From the NCBI RefSeq assembly GCF_002236105.1, contig NZ_NIWU01000001.1, forward strand, positions 1,612,001 through 1,676,000: a DNA stretch of 64,000 bases. The letters run 5' to 3'. Below, in pieces: positions 7,957-16,966 of this stretch. Origin of the DNA: Pseudomonas umsongensis. Its GTDB lineage: Bacteria > Pseudomonadota > Gammaproteobacteria > Pseudomonadales > Pseudomonadaceae. Position 1 is the stretch's first letter. The number at the start of each line of letters is the position of its first letter. The notes beneath the pieces were generated by a model that made no database searches, was not told the origin of the DNA, and was given only the letters and a program-made list of their open reading frames with translations. Made by a program: the position numbers and the translations under genes.

Positions 7957-9350
7957 GCCGTGTCACCCAGCTCACCGGCCATACGCGCCAGTAACAGCTC
8001 GCCATCTTCTTGATCGAGTAGATCCCGGGGTGCAGTGATACTGATGACACGCAAGGTAATGTCGCTGACCTCCGGCGCTGAAAACAATTCGGCGACCCGA
8101 CCCAAGCGGCGCTTGACGACTTCCAGCCCCTTCTCGTCGGTATGGGGAAGCATGATCCAGAAGAATTCTTCGGTACTGCGCGAGCAACGGTCCGTTTCCC
8201 TGACAGATTCCTGCAATCGATCGGCCACGCTATCTATAAAGGCATGGCCGCGTTGTTCGCCCAGGTGCGACAACGCACCGGCAAGGTTGACGAAGCGCAG
8301 GCCGATCAGTGAAAACTCAGGCACCGGGTGGCGACGCACGATCTGCATCTGCCAGGTCAGCAAATCATAGAAGTCCTTGCCACCTAACAGACTGAGCCGA
8401 CCGAAATGCTCAACCGTCTTTTCACTGAACTCCTGGCGGCAGCGGAATCGCCCGGCCTCGGACAGGCGCAGATCCCTGACTTCCCGTATGCGCAACTTGT
8501 CGGGTGTGTGTGACAGGCCGCAATCCAGGCAGCGCGCCTGCACCTCGGCATCGACAAAAAACGCCTGACACGACCGGCAACGATAATTCTCCATCGGGCG
8601 GTCGTAATCGCTACCAATGTGGCGCAGCCGGTTCAAACAGTTGGGGCACAGCAACACCCCGTCCTTGAGAAATGACTCCTGTGCGCCAACATGACCACAG
8701 GTAAAACAATGCAATGAAGGTTGCCGTGCAATGTCCATGGCGTGACATTCGGTACACACATCAATGTAATTGAGGCGGCCCGAACCACAATCCGAACAGA
8801 GCCGGACGCGATCCACCAGAACCCCCTCTTCCAGCCAGTCCTGTTGCACCATCAGGCTGAGCCAGACGAACGCGTTGACCTGCTCGCTGTCTGCCAGGGC
8901 GTCCAGCAACGGATAACGATAGTGCTGAGGCACCTCCGGATCGCGTAAGGCAAGCAACTGAGCGCCTTCGCGCAACCACAGCCAGGAAAGCACCCGGCTT
9001 TCGAAACGTTCGGGGGCCGAGCCATGTTCGAACAGCCGGAAGCGTTCCTGCCACACGCTCCAGAGCCTTTTTATTTCGCTAGTCTCGACGGGACACGCGC
9101 CATCGCCCAAGGCTTCACACCAGCCATCCTGATCACGGCAGCAGAAAATCAGCGTGTAGCGGTAAGGGGCAAGCGTGCGCAATTTTCGTAGCACTTTGCC
9201 AGCATACGCGGCTGGCATGTCCAGTAACACCACATCAAATGCTTCGGCAGCCAGCAAGCTGCCCAGATCGGTAAAGTGCTCAAGCTCTGGAAGATTCAGG
9301 CTCGGAACTCTGTTACCGAATATCGCAACCCTGGGGTTTGAAGTCGGCAT
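7953..9350 (-). CDS. Zinc-ribbon protein with C-terminal degenerate GGDEF domain (TackOD1-like)
   Basis: This 465-residue protein is the first gene of the exopolysaccharide operon. Residues 1-110 look like a receiver-type alpha/beta domain. Residues 185-277 carry six CxxC pairs (185/188, 199/202, 215/218, 235/238, 258/261, 274/277), enough for three zinc ribbons, resembling what I recall as TackOD1. Residues 335-460 are a GGDEF fold in which the signature is STEEF (392-396) and the loop before it is one residue short. The inhibitory-site motif RETD (384-387) is intact. It should not make cyclic-di-GMP but could bind it. Control of the adjacent synthase is inferred. Confidence 0.75.
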   Translation of the reverse strand: MPTSNPRVAIFGNRVPSLNLPELEHFTDLGSLLAAEAFDVVLLDMPAAYAGKVLRKLRTLAPYRYTLIFCCRDQDGWCEALGDGACPVETSEIKRLWSVWQERFRLFEHGSAPERFESRVLSWLWLREGAQLLALRDPEVPQHYRYPLLDALADSEQVNAFVWLSLMVQQDWLEEGVLVDRVRLCSDCGSGRLNYIDVCTECHAMDIARQPSLHCFTCGHVGAQESFLKDGVLLCPNCLNRLRHIGSDYDRPMENYRCRSCQAFFVDAEVQARCLDCGLSHTPDKLRIREVRDLRLSEAGRFRCRQEFSEKTVEHFGRLSLLGGKDFYDLLTWQMQIVRRHPVPEFSLIGLRFVNLAGALSHLGEQRGHAFIDSVADRLQESVRETDRCSRSTEEFFWIMLPHTDEKGLEVVKRRLGRVAELFSAPEVSDITLRVISITAPRDLLDQEDGELLLARMAGELGDTA

Positions 9351-9862
9351 GACGCACGTCCTCTACAAACAGACAAGTGCGGTTAATTGGAGGAAGGAAC
9401 ACTAGCATCACATTTGCGAAGTGTCCGATTTTATTGTTCAAGTTATTTTTTGACTCGGCCAGCGCCAAAAATTCGTCGCCATTCGTCGATAAATTCTGAC
9501 GCGGCATTCATGAGACAGACGGCGCCTTCAATACAAACAAATTATTACAAAAAAACGTTTTAAATCAAAAATTTAAACATTGTAATTAAGAAAAAGCCCT
9601 ATCAATCAAAACTACCGGTGAGCATCGAACATTGATAGCTTCAAGCGCCCCAATTGCAACTGAGAGACTCTTCCAATTACTCAGAATAACTTCCCAACAC
9701 ACTATGACCCACGAATACCGCAAACAATCTTATAAGTTCAAAGTTTTTTATATCATCGAAGCCGAGACATATAACCAAACCAAAACATATCCGCAAACAG
9801 TTACAACAATGATACAGCCATTACTTTAATATCAAATCAGGTAAATACAAGTGAATCGGTAG
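9351..9862. promoter_or_regulatory. AT-rich region upstream of the exopolysaccharide operon
   Basis: From about 9410 to 9850 the sequence is far richer in A and T than its surroundings, with runs such as TTACAAAAAAACGTTTTAAA. It separates the operon start (9350, minus strand) from the stop of the LysR gene. Such islands in Pseudomonas are usual targets of MvaT/MvaU silencing proteins. No convincing gene is seen; a 65-codon frame at 9632-9829 has no ribosome site. I cannot point to a single promoter. Confidence 0.5.
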
Positions 9863-10756
9863 TTAATCAAAAGTACAAACTTCCCGCAGACAGCCACGCA
9901 GCCATCGATGCACTGGATCGGCATTCAGTCGGGGATGCCAGATCATGGCCAGGGAAAATGGAGGCAGTGACAATGGCAGTGCAAAGCTGTGCATACCGCA
10001 CCGCAGATTGGCAGTATGCCGCTCGGGCACACTGGCAATCAGATCGCTCGATCGGGCAAGTGCCAGTGCCGTCGAGAAGCCGGCGACCATGGTCGCGATG
10101 TGCCGTTGCAACCCGAGCAGCTCCAGGGCTTCGTCAATCGACCCCTTGTCCAGTCCTCGCCGTGACACGCTGATGTGGCCGTGCGCAGCAAAACTCGCGG
10201 GCGTTATCTCGCCATCGCACAGCGGGTGCCCCGTGCGCACCACGCCGATGAAACGATCGCGGAACAATCCCTGGGTAAGCAGTTCCGGGCTTGCGGCCTG
10301 GCCCACCACACCCGTTTCCAGATCGACCGTACCGTCGCGCAGTGCAGCGCTGTCCTTGTCGGGCTTGTGCATGAAGCGCAGGCGTATGCCCGGCGCTTGT
10401 TCAGCGACGCGGGCGATCAGCGCGGCGCCGAAGTTTTCGACAAAGCCTTCGCTGGTGCGCAACGTGAATGTGCGCACCAAGTGCATGAGGTCAGGTTGCT
10501 CGGCCGGGCGCAGCATCGCTTCTGCCTCCTGCACAAGCTGACCGACCCGCTCGCGCAACTCCAGCGCACGCGGTGTAGGCACCAGGCCACGCCCGGCCCT
10601 GACCAGCAGCGGATCGCCAGTGGTTTCACGCAGTCGCGCCAGGGCCCTGCTCATCGCCGATGGACTCAGGCGCAGGCGCTTGGCGGCACGGGCGACGCTG
10701 CCTTCTGTCAGGAGCGCATCAAGGGTAGTCAGCAAGTTGAGATCGGGTGTGGACAT
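9863..10756 (-). CDS. LysR-family transcriptional regulator
   Basis: The protein of about 297 residues starts MSTPDLNLLTTLDALL, followed by the winged-helix pattern GSVARAAKRLRLSPSAMSRALARLR and the PLLVRAGRGLVPTPRA wing typical of the NodD-like branch. The effector domain follows. Two more upstream starts in frame (10768, 10795) cannot be excluded; 10756 fits the usual length of the subfamily. It is divergent from the MFS exporter gene at 10889, the standard arrangement for a LysR regulator and its target, so control of that exporter is likely. Confidence 0.85.
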   Translation of the reverse strand: MSTPDLNLLTTLDALLTEGSVARAAKRLRLSPSAMSRALARLRETTGDPLLVRAGRGLVPTPRALELRERVGQLVQEAEAMLRPAEQPDLMHLVRTFTLRTSEGFVENFGAALIARVAEQAPGIRLRFMHKPDKDSAALRDGTVDLETGVVGQAASPELLTQGLFRDRFIGVVRTGHPLCDGEITPASFAAHGHISVSRRGLDKGSIDEALELLGLQRHIATMVAGFSTALALARSSDLIASVPERHTANLRCGMHSFALPLSLPPFSLAMIWHPRLNADPVHRWLRGCLREVCTFD

Positions 10757-10888
10757 ACGTGGCCCCATGGTCGGCTGATGTGGCGCTGTATGCATGTATC
10801 AAGTGCGATTCGTGCGCCTTCCGCCATGTTAGGCCCGGGCGTAGATTTCTGGTAGCTCCAATCGGGAGTGACCAGAGAGGAGAACATC

Positions 10889-12301
10889 ATGAATGACGGA
10901 TCTGCAGTCGCGGCAGTTGCTCAACGGACGCCTTCGGTGAAAGGGACGCTGGCCAGCCTGTCGTTGGCAATGTTGTTGTCATCGCTGGGTACCAGCATCG
11001 CCAACGTCGGCCTGCCATCCCTGGCCCAGGCATTCAGCGCGTCCTTTCAACAAGTGCAGTGGGTCGTCATCGCCTACCTGCTGGTCATTACCACCTTGAT
11101 CGTCAGCGTCGGTCGATTCGGTGACCTGGTCGGTCGACGCCGCCTGTTGCTGTGCGGCATTGCCCTGTTCACATTGGCTTCGGCCTGCTGCGCACTGGCG
11201 CCCAATCTCGGTCTGCTGATCGCTGCCAGGGCGCTGCAAGGCTTGGGCGCGGCAATCATGATGGCGCTGACCCTGGCGTTTGTCGGCGAAACGGTGGCCA
11301 AGGGCAAGACTGGCGGCGCCATGGGCCTGCTGGGGACGATGTCGGCCATTGGCACCGCGCTGGGCCCGGCGCTCGGCGGTGTGCTGATCGGCGAATTCGG
11401 CTGGCGTTCGATGTTCCTCATCAGCGTGCCTCTGGGCATGGCGACATGGCTGCTCGCGCAACGCTACTTGCCCGATGATCGCCCGGCGCAATCCGGGTGT
11501 ACGGGGTTCGATCCGGCAGGCACGCTGTTGCTGGCCCTGAGCCTCGCCGCCTATGCCCTGGCCATGACCCTTGGACGCGCGCACTTCGGCCTGCCGAATA
11601 TCGTCCTGCTGCTGGCGGCCTGCCTGGGTCTCGGATTGTTCGTGCGGGTTGAATCGCGGGTCGCGGCACCCCTGGTGCGCCTGGCCTTGTTTCGTGACAG
11701 CCGCCTCAGCGGCAGCCTCGCCATGAGCCTGCTGGTGACCACCGTAATGATGGCCACGCTGCTGGTCGGGCCGTTCTACCTTTCACAGACCCTGCGGTTG
11801 TCGGCAATGGAGATCGGCCTGGTGTTGTCGGTCGGGCCACTGGTCGCCGCGCTGACCGGCGCGCCCGCCGGGCGCATCGTCGACCGTTGCGGAGCCCCTG
11901 GCATGACCCTCGCCGGGCTCTTGGGCATGGCGCTGGGCTGCTTGATGTTGTCGCTCGTGCCCGAGTCGTTCGGCGTGGGCGGCTACCTCGCCCCCATGGT
12001 CGTCCTCACCCTGGGCTATGCGGTGTTCCAGACCGCCAACAACACCGCCGTGATGCTCGACGTTGCGCCTGATCAACGCGGTGTAGTGTCTGGCCTGCTC
12101 AACCTTTCGCGCAACCTGGGGCTGGTCACCGGGGCCTCGGCCTTGAGCGCCGTGTTCGCCTTGGCCTCAAGGGCGGTCGACATCGGCACCGCGCATCCGC
12201 AGGCCATCGCCAGCGGCCTGCGCACGACGTTTCTGGTCGCGCTGGGGCTGATCGTCGTCGCCTGCCTGATCGCATGGCGCAGGCAGGCTAACGGGCGGTA
12301 A
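10889..12301 (+). CDS. MFS multidrug exporter, DHA2 (14-span) type
   Basis: The 470-residue protein has about 14 hydrophobic spans and the MFS loop motif GRFGDLVGRRRLL between spans 2 and 3. The antiporter motif C appears as GTALGPALGGVLIGEFGWRSMFLI, split here by its position in span 5. Proteins of this type expel drugs, dyes or antibiotics in exchange for protons. The start was set at ATG 10889, with AGAGGAG eight bases upstream. It is divergent from the LysR gene and convergent with the cupin gene. Confidence 0.85.
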   Translation: MNDGSAVAAVAQRTPSVKGTLASLSLAMLLSSLGTSIANVGLPSLAQAFSASFQQVQWVVIAYLLVITTLIVSVGRFGDLVGRRRLLLCGIALFTLASACCALAPNLGLLIAARALQGLGAAIMMALTLAFVGETVAKGKTGGAMGLLGTMSAIGTALGPALGGVLIGEFGWRSMFLISVPLGMATWLLAQRYLPDDRPAQSGCTGFDPAGTLLLALSLAAYALAMTLGRAHFGLPNIVLLLAACLGLGLFVRVESRVAAPLVRLALFRDSRLSGSLAMSLLVTTVMMATLLVGPFYLSQTLRLSAMEIGLVLSVGPLVAALTGAPAGRIVDRCGAPGMTLAGLLGMALGCLMLSLVPESFGVGGYLAPMVVLTLGYAVFQTANNTAVMLDVAPDQRGVVSGLLNLSRNLGLVTGASALSAVFALASRAVDIGTAHPQAIASGLRTTFLVALGLIVVACLIAWRRQANGR

Positions 12302-12307
12302 ACGCGA

Positions 12308-12757
12308 TTACTGCTCCAGTACCACCAGCGGTGTGTCCTTCTTGACGATGTAGGTCGCCAGTTCCGACGCCTTGCCCTGGCCCACATTCTTGGCCACATG
12401 GGCGGTGCCGGCGGGGATGTACAAGGAGTCACCGGCCTTGAGCGTAACGGCCGGTTGCCCTTCGAGCTGATACTCGAAGGTGCCGTCGATGACGTAGGCC
12501 ACTTCCACCCCGGGGTGCGAGTGTTTCGGCGACACCACGCCCGGGTCGAAATCAACGCGCACCTGGATGACTTCGCGCCCGGCGACATCCAGGTCACGGC
12601 GCACCAGGTCCGTGCGCTTGAGGCCGGCCTGCCAGTTTTTCGCCGGCGGCTGACCCGCCTCCTGGGCTTGGGCAAGGCCGGTGAAAGCGGTCAATGTTGC
12701 GGTGACGAGGGCAACGCCGAGCAGGCCTGCCGCGTAGCGGGTGGGGGTTCGGGACAT
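12308..12757 (-). CDS. Exported cupin-domain protein
   Basis: The 149-residue protein has a signal peptide (MSRTPTRYAAGLLGVALV, cleavage near AQA-QE at about residue 32) followed by one small cupin barrel. Cupin motif 1 is visible around PKHSHPGVEVAYVIDGTFEY (His-x-His and Glu) and motif 2 around GDSLYIPAGTAHVAKN. The metal ligands are therefore present. Periplasmic cupins of this type have no assigned reaction; some modulate drug or stress responses. It ends seven bases from the convergent exporter. Confidence 0.8.
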   Translation of the reverse strand: MSRTPTRYAAGLLGVALVTATLTAFTGLAQAQEAGQPPAKNWQAGLKRTDLVRRDLDVAGREVIQVRVDFDPGVVSPKHSHPGVEVAYVIDGTFEYQLEGQPAVTLKAGDSLYIPAGTAHVAKNVGQGKASELATYIVKKDTPLVVLEQ

Positions 12758-12936
12758 GCTGATTCTCCGGTGTGCGTTAGGTAAAAGCCGTTAGGGGGCG
12801 GTTGCATTACGCACTCGCCGTGTAACGCCTTCGTGTCCTGTCACCCCGGTTTTTGTATGCGACTGTAGCTTTGTGAATGGCGGATACGTTGCGATACGTC
12901 TTGCGGATGATCGGGAACTTGGGGTGTAGATCCAGC

Positions 12937-13481
12937 GCTACGGTAACGGCCACTTAGGGTTCCGCTATTACAGCGGGTCACTTTGAAAAGCGGCACGCCG
13001 CCCGGGCTGGAGCGAGCATGTCGAATCGTCGCACCGTCGCGATGGAGGTCAACGATGACGCGGCCTGTCTGGATGAATGCGTTGTCTGGAAGTCCATCGC
13101 GAGCAGGCTCGCTCCCACAATGGAATCGCGGACAGATCTGCAATCAGGTCGACTTTAAGGCCGCCTCGATGTTGCTGTTGCTTTGGCTTTTGATTTTCTT
13201 GCCCCCTCGAGAGGCCGAGTGGAGGTTCTGCGCAGTGGCTAAACCGGCATGGATGCCGGTTTAGCCGCGCTGGGCCATGGATGGCCCATCGCGGCGGGCC
13301 CTGTAGGAGCGAGCATGCTCGCGAAAAACGCCAGAACAACACGGGCATTCAGATAGCCCTCGTCATCGTTGACGACCATCGTCGGAACGCCGCCCGGAGC
13401 ATGCTCGCTCCTACAGGCTCTTCCAAGTGACTCGCCGTAAGGGCGAAACCCTAGGTGGCCGTTACCGCAGGAATGGATAGG
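12937..13481. repeat. Composite inverted-repeat block, copy A
   Basis: The block begins with CGGTAACGGCCACTTAGGGT and ends with the inverted counterpart CCCTAGGTGGCCGTTACCG. Between them lie REP-type sequences (13083-13120, 13300-13326, 13395-13420) and a segment with GGTTTAGCCGCGCTGGGCC that also occurs in copies at 22.3-22.95, 36.8-37.5 and 63.5-64.0 kb. It fills most of the 850-base gap between the cupin and dehydrogenase genes. Short frames inside it are repeat artefacts. Confidence 0.8.
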
Positions 13482-13606
13482 TGCACAGTCAACAAAATCC
13501 AGGTCAGCTGCCAGGACGCCTTCGCCAACAAGTCTGCACGCCGCACCGCTGGCTAGCTCCTACAATGCTTGTGCGCCGCCCCTTTCCCTGGATCTGGAGG
13601 TACACC

Positions 13607-14638
13607 ATGAGCGAGAACACCGAACTCACCACCTTTACCGGCTGGGCCGCCACCGCGGCGGGCGCGCCGCTGGAGCGCTACAGCTATGATCCCGGCCCGC
13701 TGGGGCAAGAAGAGGTGGAAGTCGCCGTGGAGTACTGCGGCGTTTGCCACTCCGACCAGTCATTGATCGATAACGATTGGGGCATCAGCCACTACCCTTT
13801 CATCCCCGGCCACGAAGTGGTGGGCCGAATCGTGCGCGCGGGTGCACAGGTGCACGGTCTCGAAGTGGGACAACGGGTGGGTATTGGCTGGTACAAGGGC
13901 AGTTGCATGCATTGCTCCTCGTGCATCGAAGGCTCACATAATCTGTGCCGCACCGCACAGCCGACCATCATCGGCAGCAACGGCGGCTTTGCCGATCGAC
14001 TGCGTTCCCACTGGGCCTGGGCCCTGGCAATACCCGATGGTCTCGATCCGGCGATGGCCGGACCGCTGTTCTGCGCAGGCTCCACAGTGTTCAACCCGCT
14101 GCTGGAATTCGCCATCAAGCCCACCGACCGGGTCGGTGTGGTGGGCATCGGTGGCCTCGGTCATCTGGCGCTGCGCTTCCTCAACGCCTGGGGCTGTGAA
14201 GTGACTGCCTTCACGTCATCAAAGGGTAAGGAGGACGAAGCCAGACGCCTGGGCGCGCACAAGGTCGTCACCTCCACCGACAGCGACGCCTTGAAAGCCA
14301 TTGCCGGCAGCCTGGATTTTCTCCTGGTCACCGCCAATGCCGACCTCGACTGGCCGGCCATGCTGGCGACCCTGCGCGGTAAAGGACGCCTGCATTTCGT
14401 CGGTATCGTGCCCAACGCCATCCCGGTGCATGTATTTGACCTGATTCCCCAACAAAAGAACCTGTCCGCCTCACCGGTCGGCTCGCCGAGCAACACCGCG
14501 ACCATGCTCGAGTTCTGCGCCCGTCATCAGATCCTGCCGCAGGTCGAGATGTTTCCCATGAGCCAGGTCAATGCGGCCATCGATCACCTGCGCAGTGGCA
14601 AGGCGCGTTACCGCGTCGTGCTCGATGCCAGCAAATGA
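13607..14638 (+). CDS. Zinc-dependent alcohol dehydrogenase (YahK/CAD-like)
   Basis: The 343-residue medium-chain reductase reduces aldehydes to alcohols with NADPH in the cytoplasm. Catalytic zinc ligands are seen in GVCHSD and PGHEVVG (Cys, His-Glu), the structural zinc cluster in CMHCSSCIEGSHNLC, and the coenzyme motif in GIGGLGHLA. ATG 13607 follows GGAGG at good spacing; the frame is open further upstream but runs into repeat DNA. The gene stands alone and ends in a strong hairpin. YahK-like enzymes have broad aldehyde ranges. Confidence 0.88.
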   Translation: MSENTELTTFTGWAATAAGAPLERYSYDPGPLGQEEVEVAVEYCGVCHSDQSLIDNDWGISHYPFIPGHEVVGRIVRAGAQVHGLEVGQRVGIGWYKGSCMHCSSCIEGSHNLCRTAQPTIIGSNGGFADRLRSHWAWALAIPDGLDPAMAGPLFCAGSTVFNPLLEFAIKPTDRVGVVGIGGLGHLALRFLNAWGCEVTAFTSSKGKEDEARRLGAHKVVTSTDSDALKAIAGSLDFLLVTANADLDWPAMLATLRGKGRLHFVGIVPNAIPVHVFDLIPQQKNLSASPVGSPSNTATMLEFCARHQILPQVEMFPMSQVNAAIDHLRSGKARYRVVLDASK

Positions 14639-14640
14639 CA

Positions 14641-14672
14641 CAAGGCGCATCGGGTTATCCCGATGCGCCTTG
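14641..14672. terminator. Strong hairpin after the alcohol dehydrogenase
   Basis: CAAGGCGCATCGGG and CCCGATGCGCCTTG form a perfect 14-bp stem with loop TTAT, starting three bases after the stop codon. There is no T tract behind it, so it may act as a termination or mRNA-stabilising hairpin. Confidence 0.65.
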
Positions 14673-14712
14673 CGCTACAGCGTTGTACCCGTGCGGGCAG
14701 TGGTCGATGACG

Positions 14713-14899
14713 TCAGGGCGCGGTGGCCGTCTTGAATTTGGTCCAGGTACGCATGCGCGCCCGCATGTCCGCCTGGGGGATATCCTTGCCGGGAATCAGC
14801 CGCGCATACGTGGCTTCGTCGATGTAGATGTCAGGGTTGTGTTGCTGATGGCGGCCATGTTCTTGGGCGCATGACGAAGTTGATGAATGTATAGGCATG
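14713..14899 (-). pseudogene. Remnant of a polyamine ABC transporter binding-protein gene (C-terminal end)
   Basis: Reading leftward from 14899, the segments HAYTFINFVMRP, NMAAISN and DIYIDEATYARLIPGKDIPQ, then RTWTKFKT and the stop, match the C terminus of PotF-type proteins, but they sit in three different frames. About 20 residues (the usual ANANQAATPLVD region) are missing between the second and third segments. The gene is therefore frameshifted and internally deleted as well as cut at its 5' side. The intact family is seen at the left edge of the window. Confidence 0.75.
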
Positions 14900-15216
14900 C
14901 TCCGGATGCCTGGGCGGTGGAGGCCGGCATGGATGTCGGCCAGCAGGATCAGGGGATGAACTTCTCCGATCCCGGTCTGTTGCTGGATGCGGCTTGCGCG
15001 GGGCTCGGCATTGCGCTGGTCAGCCAATTGCTAAGCCGGCAAGCCTGTGCCAATGGCTTGCTGCAGCCGCTGGTGGAACCGACCATCCGCGGACCTAATT
15101 GGGCCCTGCTGACCCATCGTGATAGCGAGAACAGTGCGCGAAGCTTCAGCGATTGGTTGCTGCGCCAGCTGCAAGCCCAAAACCCGGAAACGGGTAGTGG
15201 GAACAATGGCCCGTAA
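14899..15216 (+). pseudogene. Remnant of a LysR-family regulator (C-terminal end)
   Basis: The frame from about 14899 reads PDAWAVEAGMDVGQ, NFSDPGLLLDAACAGLGIAL and RSFSDWLLRQL, the last third of a GcvA-like LysR effector domain. No DNA-binding domain or start precedes it; instead it abuts, within a few bases, the remnant of a binding-protein gene on the other strand. An initiating codon exists (14887 or 14929), but a working protein is unlikely. The family identity of this fragment is well supported. Confidence 0.75.
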
Positions 15217-15320
15217 CCCTTACAATCGCCGCACTTCGTCTACCCTCAACAAGCACCTGACGGCTATTCATGCGTGTCAGGCGCTTGCACATATTTGCGC
15301 TAATGAACCGGAGAACTTCC

Positions 15321-16172
15321 ATGCTCAAACGCACCCTGGCCTTGGCTGTCGGCTTGACCCTGTCGCTTTCCACCCTGCTGGCGCAGGCGGCCGACACCCT
15401 GAAGGTCAGCGCCATTCCGGATGAAGCCCCCACCGAACTGCTACGCAAGTTCCAGCCCCTGGGCAGTTACCTGGAACAGCAATTAGGCATGAAGGTCGAG
15501 TTCGTGCCGGTCAGTGACTACCCGGCCGTGGTCGAGGCGCTGGCCACTGACCGGATCGACATGGCCTGGCTGGGTGGTTTCACCTTCGTCCAGGCGCGGC
15601 TGAAGACTGGCAATGCCATTCCCTTGGTGCAGCGCGAACAGGATGCCCAGTTCACCAGTAAGTTCATCACCGCCGACCCGAACGTCAAGTCTCTCGCCGA
15701 CCTCAAGGGCAAGACCTTCGCCTTCGGTTCGGTGTCCTCGACGTCTGGCAGCTTGATGCCGCGCTATTTCATGCTGCAGGACGGCATCAAGCCGGAAACG
15801 TTCTTCAGTCGCGTGGGCTACTCCGGTGCCCATGACGCCACCGTTGCCTGGGTCCAGGCGGGCAAAGTCGACGCCGGTGTGCTGAACGCCAGCGTCTGGG
15901 AAAAGCTGGTCAAGGCCGGCAAGGTCGACACCAATAAGGTCAAGGTCTTTGCCACCACCCCGGCCTACTACGACTACAACTGGACCGTGCGCGGCACCCT
16001 CGACCCGGCCCTGGCGGCAAAGATCAAGGCCGCCTTCCTCGCCCTCGATCCGGCGAACCCTGAGCAAAAAGCGATCCTGGACTTGCAGGCTGCCAGCCGT
16101 TTCATCGAGACCAAGCCTGAGAACTACAAGGGCATCGAGGAAGCCGCACGCGCCGCCGACCTGCTCAAATGA
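15321..16172 (+). CDS. PhnD-family ABC transporter substrate-binding protein (possible selenate or phosphonate/phosphite binder)
   Basis: The 283-residue protein has a signal peptide ([24 protein letters not shown], cut near residue 23) and the PhnD/PtxB pattern: [39 protein letters not shown], then [17 protein letters not shown] with the anion-binding Ser/Thr run. The start has GGAGAA seven bases upstream. It opens a four-gene operon with an ATPase and two permeases. From memory, Pseudomonas systems of this subtype are annotated as putative selenate importers; the sequence alone shows only an oxyanion or phosphonate binder. Confidence 0.8.
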   Translation: MLKRTLALAVGLTLSLSTLLAQAADTLKVSAIPDEAPTELLRKFQPLGSYLEQQLGMKVEFVPVSDYPAVVEALATDRIDMAWLGGFTFVQARLKTGNAIPLVQREQDAQFTSKFITADPNVKSLADLKGKTFAFGSVSSTSGSLMPRYFMLQDGIKPETFFSRVGYSGAHDATVAWVQAGKVDAGVLNASVWEKLVKAGKVDTNKVKVFATTPAYYDYNWTVRGTLDPALAAKIKAAFLALDPANPEQKAILDLQAASRFIETKPENYKGIEEAARAADLLK

Positions 16173-16966
16173 CCTTGCACCTGACCCGGGTCAGCCTCAC
16201 CCACGCCAACGGCGTACAGGCATTGCGCAGCCTGGACTTGCACATCGAAGCCGGTGAACAGGTCGCCATCATCGGCCCGTCCGGCGCTGGCAAGTCGAGC
16301 CTGCTCAACGTCCTTGCCACCGGCCTGCGCCCTGGCAACGGCGAATTGCAGGTGCTGGGTGAACAGCCCTGGCATCTGTCGGCGCGCCAGCGCCAACGCC
16401 TGCGCGCGCGTATCGGCCTGGTGCATCAAGCACCGCCGCTGCCACCGCGCCAGCGGGTGATCACTGCGGTGCTGGCGGGAAAAATCGGCCAATGGGGATT
16501 GGGCAAGAGCCTGTTGAACCTGGTGCATCCGCTGGATGTCCCGGGGGCTCGCGCGGCATTGGCCAGGCTGGACCTGCACGACAAGCTCTTCACCCAGTGC
16601 CAGCAATTGTCCGGCGGTCAACTGCAACGCGTGGGCATTGCCCGGGTGCTGTACCAGGCCCCCGAGGTATTGCTGGCCGATGAACCGGTGTCGGCCATGG
16701 ACCCGGTGCTGGCCGGCCATACGCTCAAGGTTCTCTGCGAGCATGCGCGCGAGCATGCCGTTACCCTGGTCGCCAGCTTGCACGCGGTGGACCTGGCGCT
16801 GGCGCATTTCTCGCGGATCATCGGCTTGCGTGACGGGCAGATTCTGTTCGACCTGCCGGCCAGCGCCGTCGACCGCGAGCAGCTCGATGCACTCTACGCC
16901 AACGAACAGTTGCAGCCCTCGCCGCCCCCGGTCCTCCCCTTGAGTGTGCAGATTCCCCGATGCTGA
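16169..16966 (+). CDS. ABC transporter ATP-binding protein (PhnC-like)
   Basis: The 265-residue ATPase carries Walker A GPSGAGKS (36-43), a Q-loop region near VHQAPP, the signature [13 protein letters not shown] and Walker B VLLADEP followed by the D-loop. It energises the PhnD/PhnE-type importer. Its start overlaps the stop of the binding-protein gene by four bases, and its end overlaps the first permease by seven, so the operon is translationally coupled. Confidence 0.9.
   Translation: MTLHLTRVSLTHANGVQALRSLDLHIEAGEQVAIIGPSGAGKSSLLNVLATGLRPGNGELQVLGEQPWHLSARQRQRLRARIGLVHQAPPLPPRQRVITAVLAGKIGQWGLGKSLLNLVHPLDVPGARAALARLDLHDKLFTQCQQLSGGQLQRVGIARVLYQAPEVLLADEPVSAMDPVLAGHTLKVLCEHAREHAVTLVASLHAVDLALAHFSRIIGLRDGQILFDLPASAVDREQLDALYANEQLQPSPPPVLPLSVQIPRC

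Noticed and set aside
7953..9350. Active diguanylate cyclase
   Set aside because: The GGDEF signature is STEEF and the loop before it is one residue short, so catalysis is unlikely.
9632..9829. 65-codon frame in the AT-rich region
   Set aside because: No ribosome site, and the composition is what AT-rich DNA gives by chance.
14713..15027. Single 104-codon gene on the minus strand
   Set aside because: The upstream half reads antisense to the LysR remnant; only the last part matches a binding protein, so it is treated as a pseudogene fragment.
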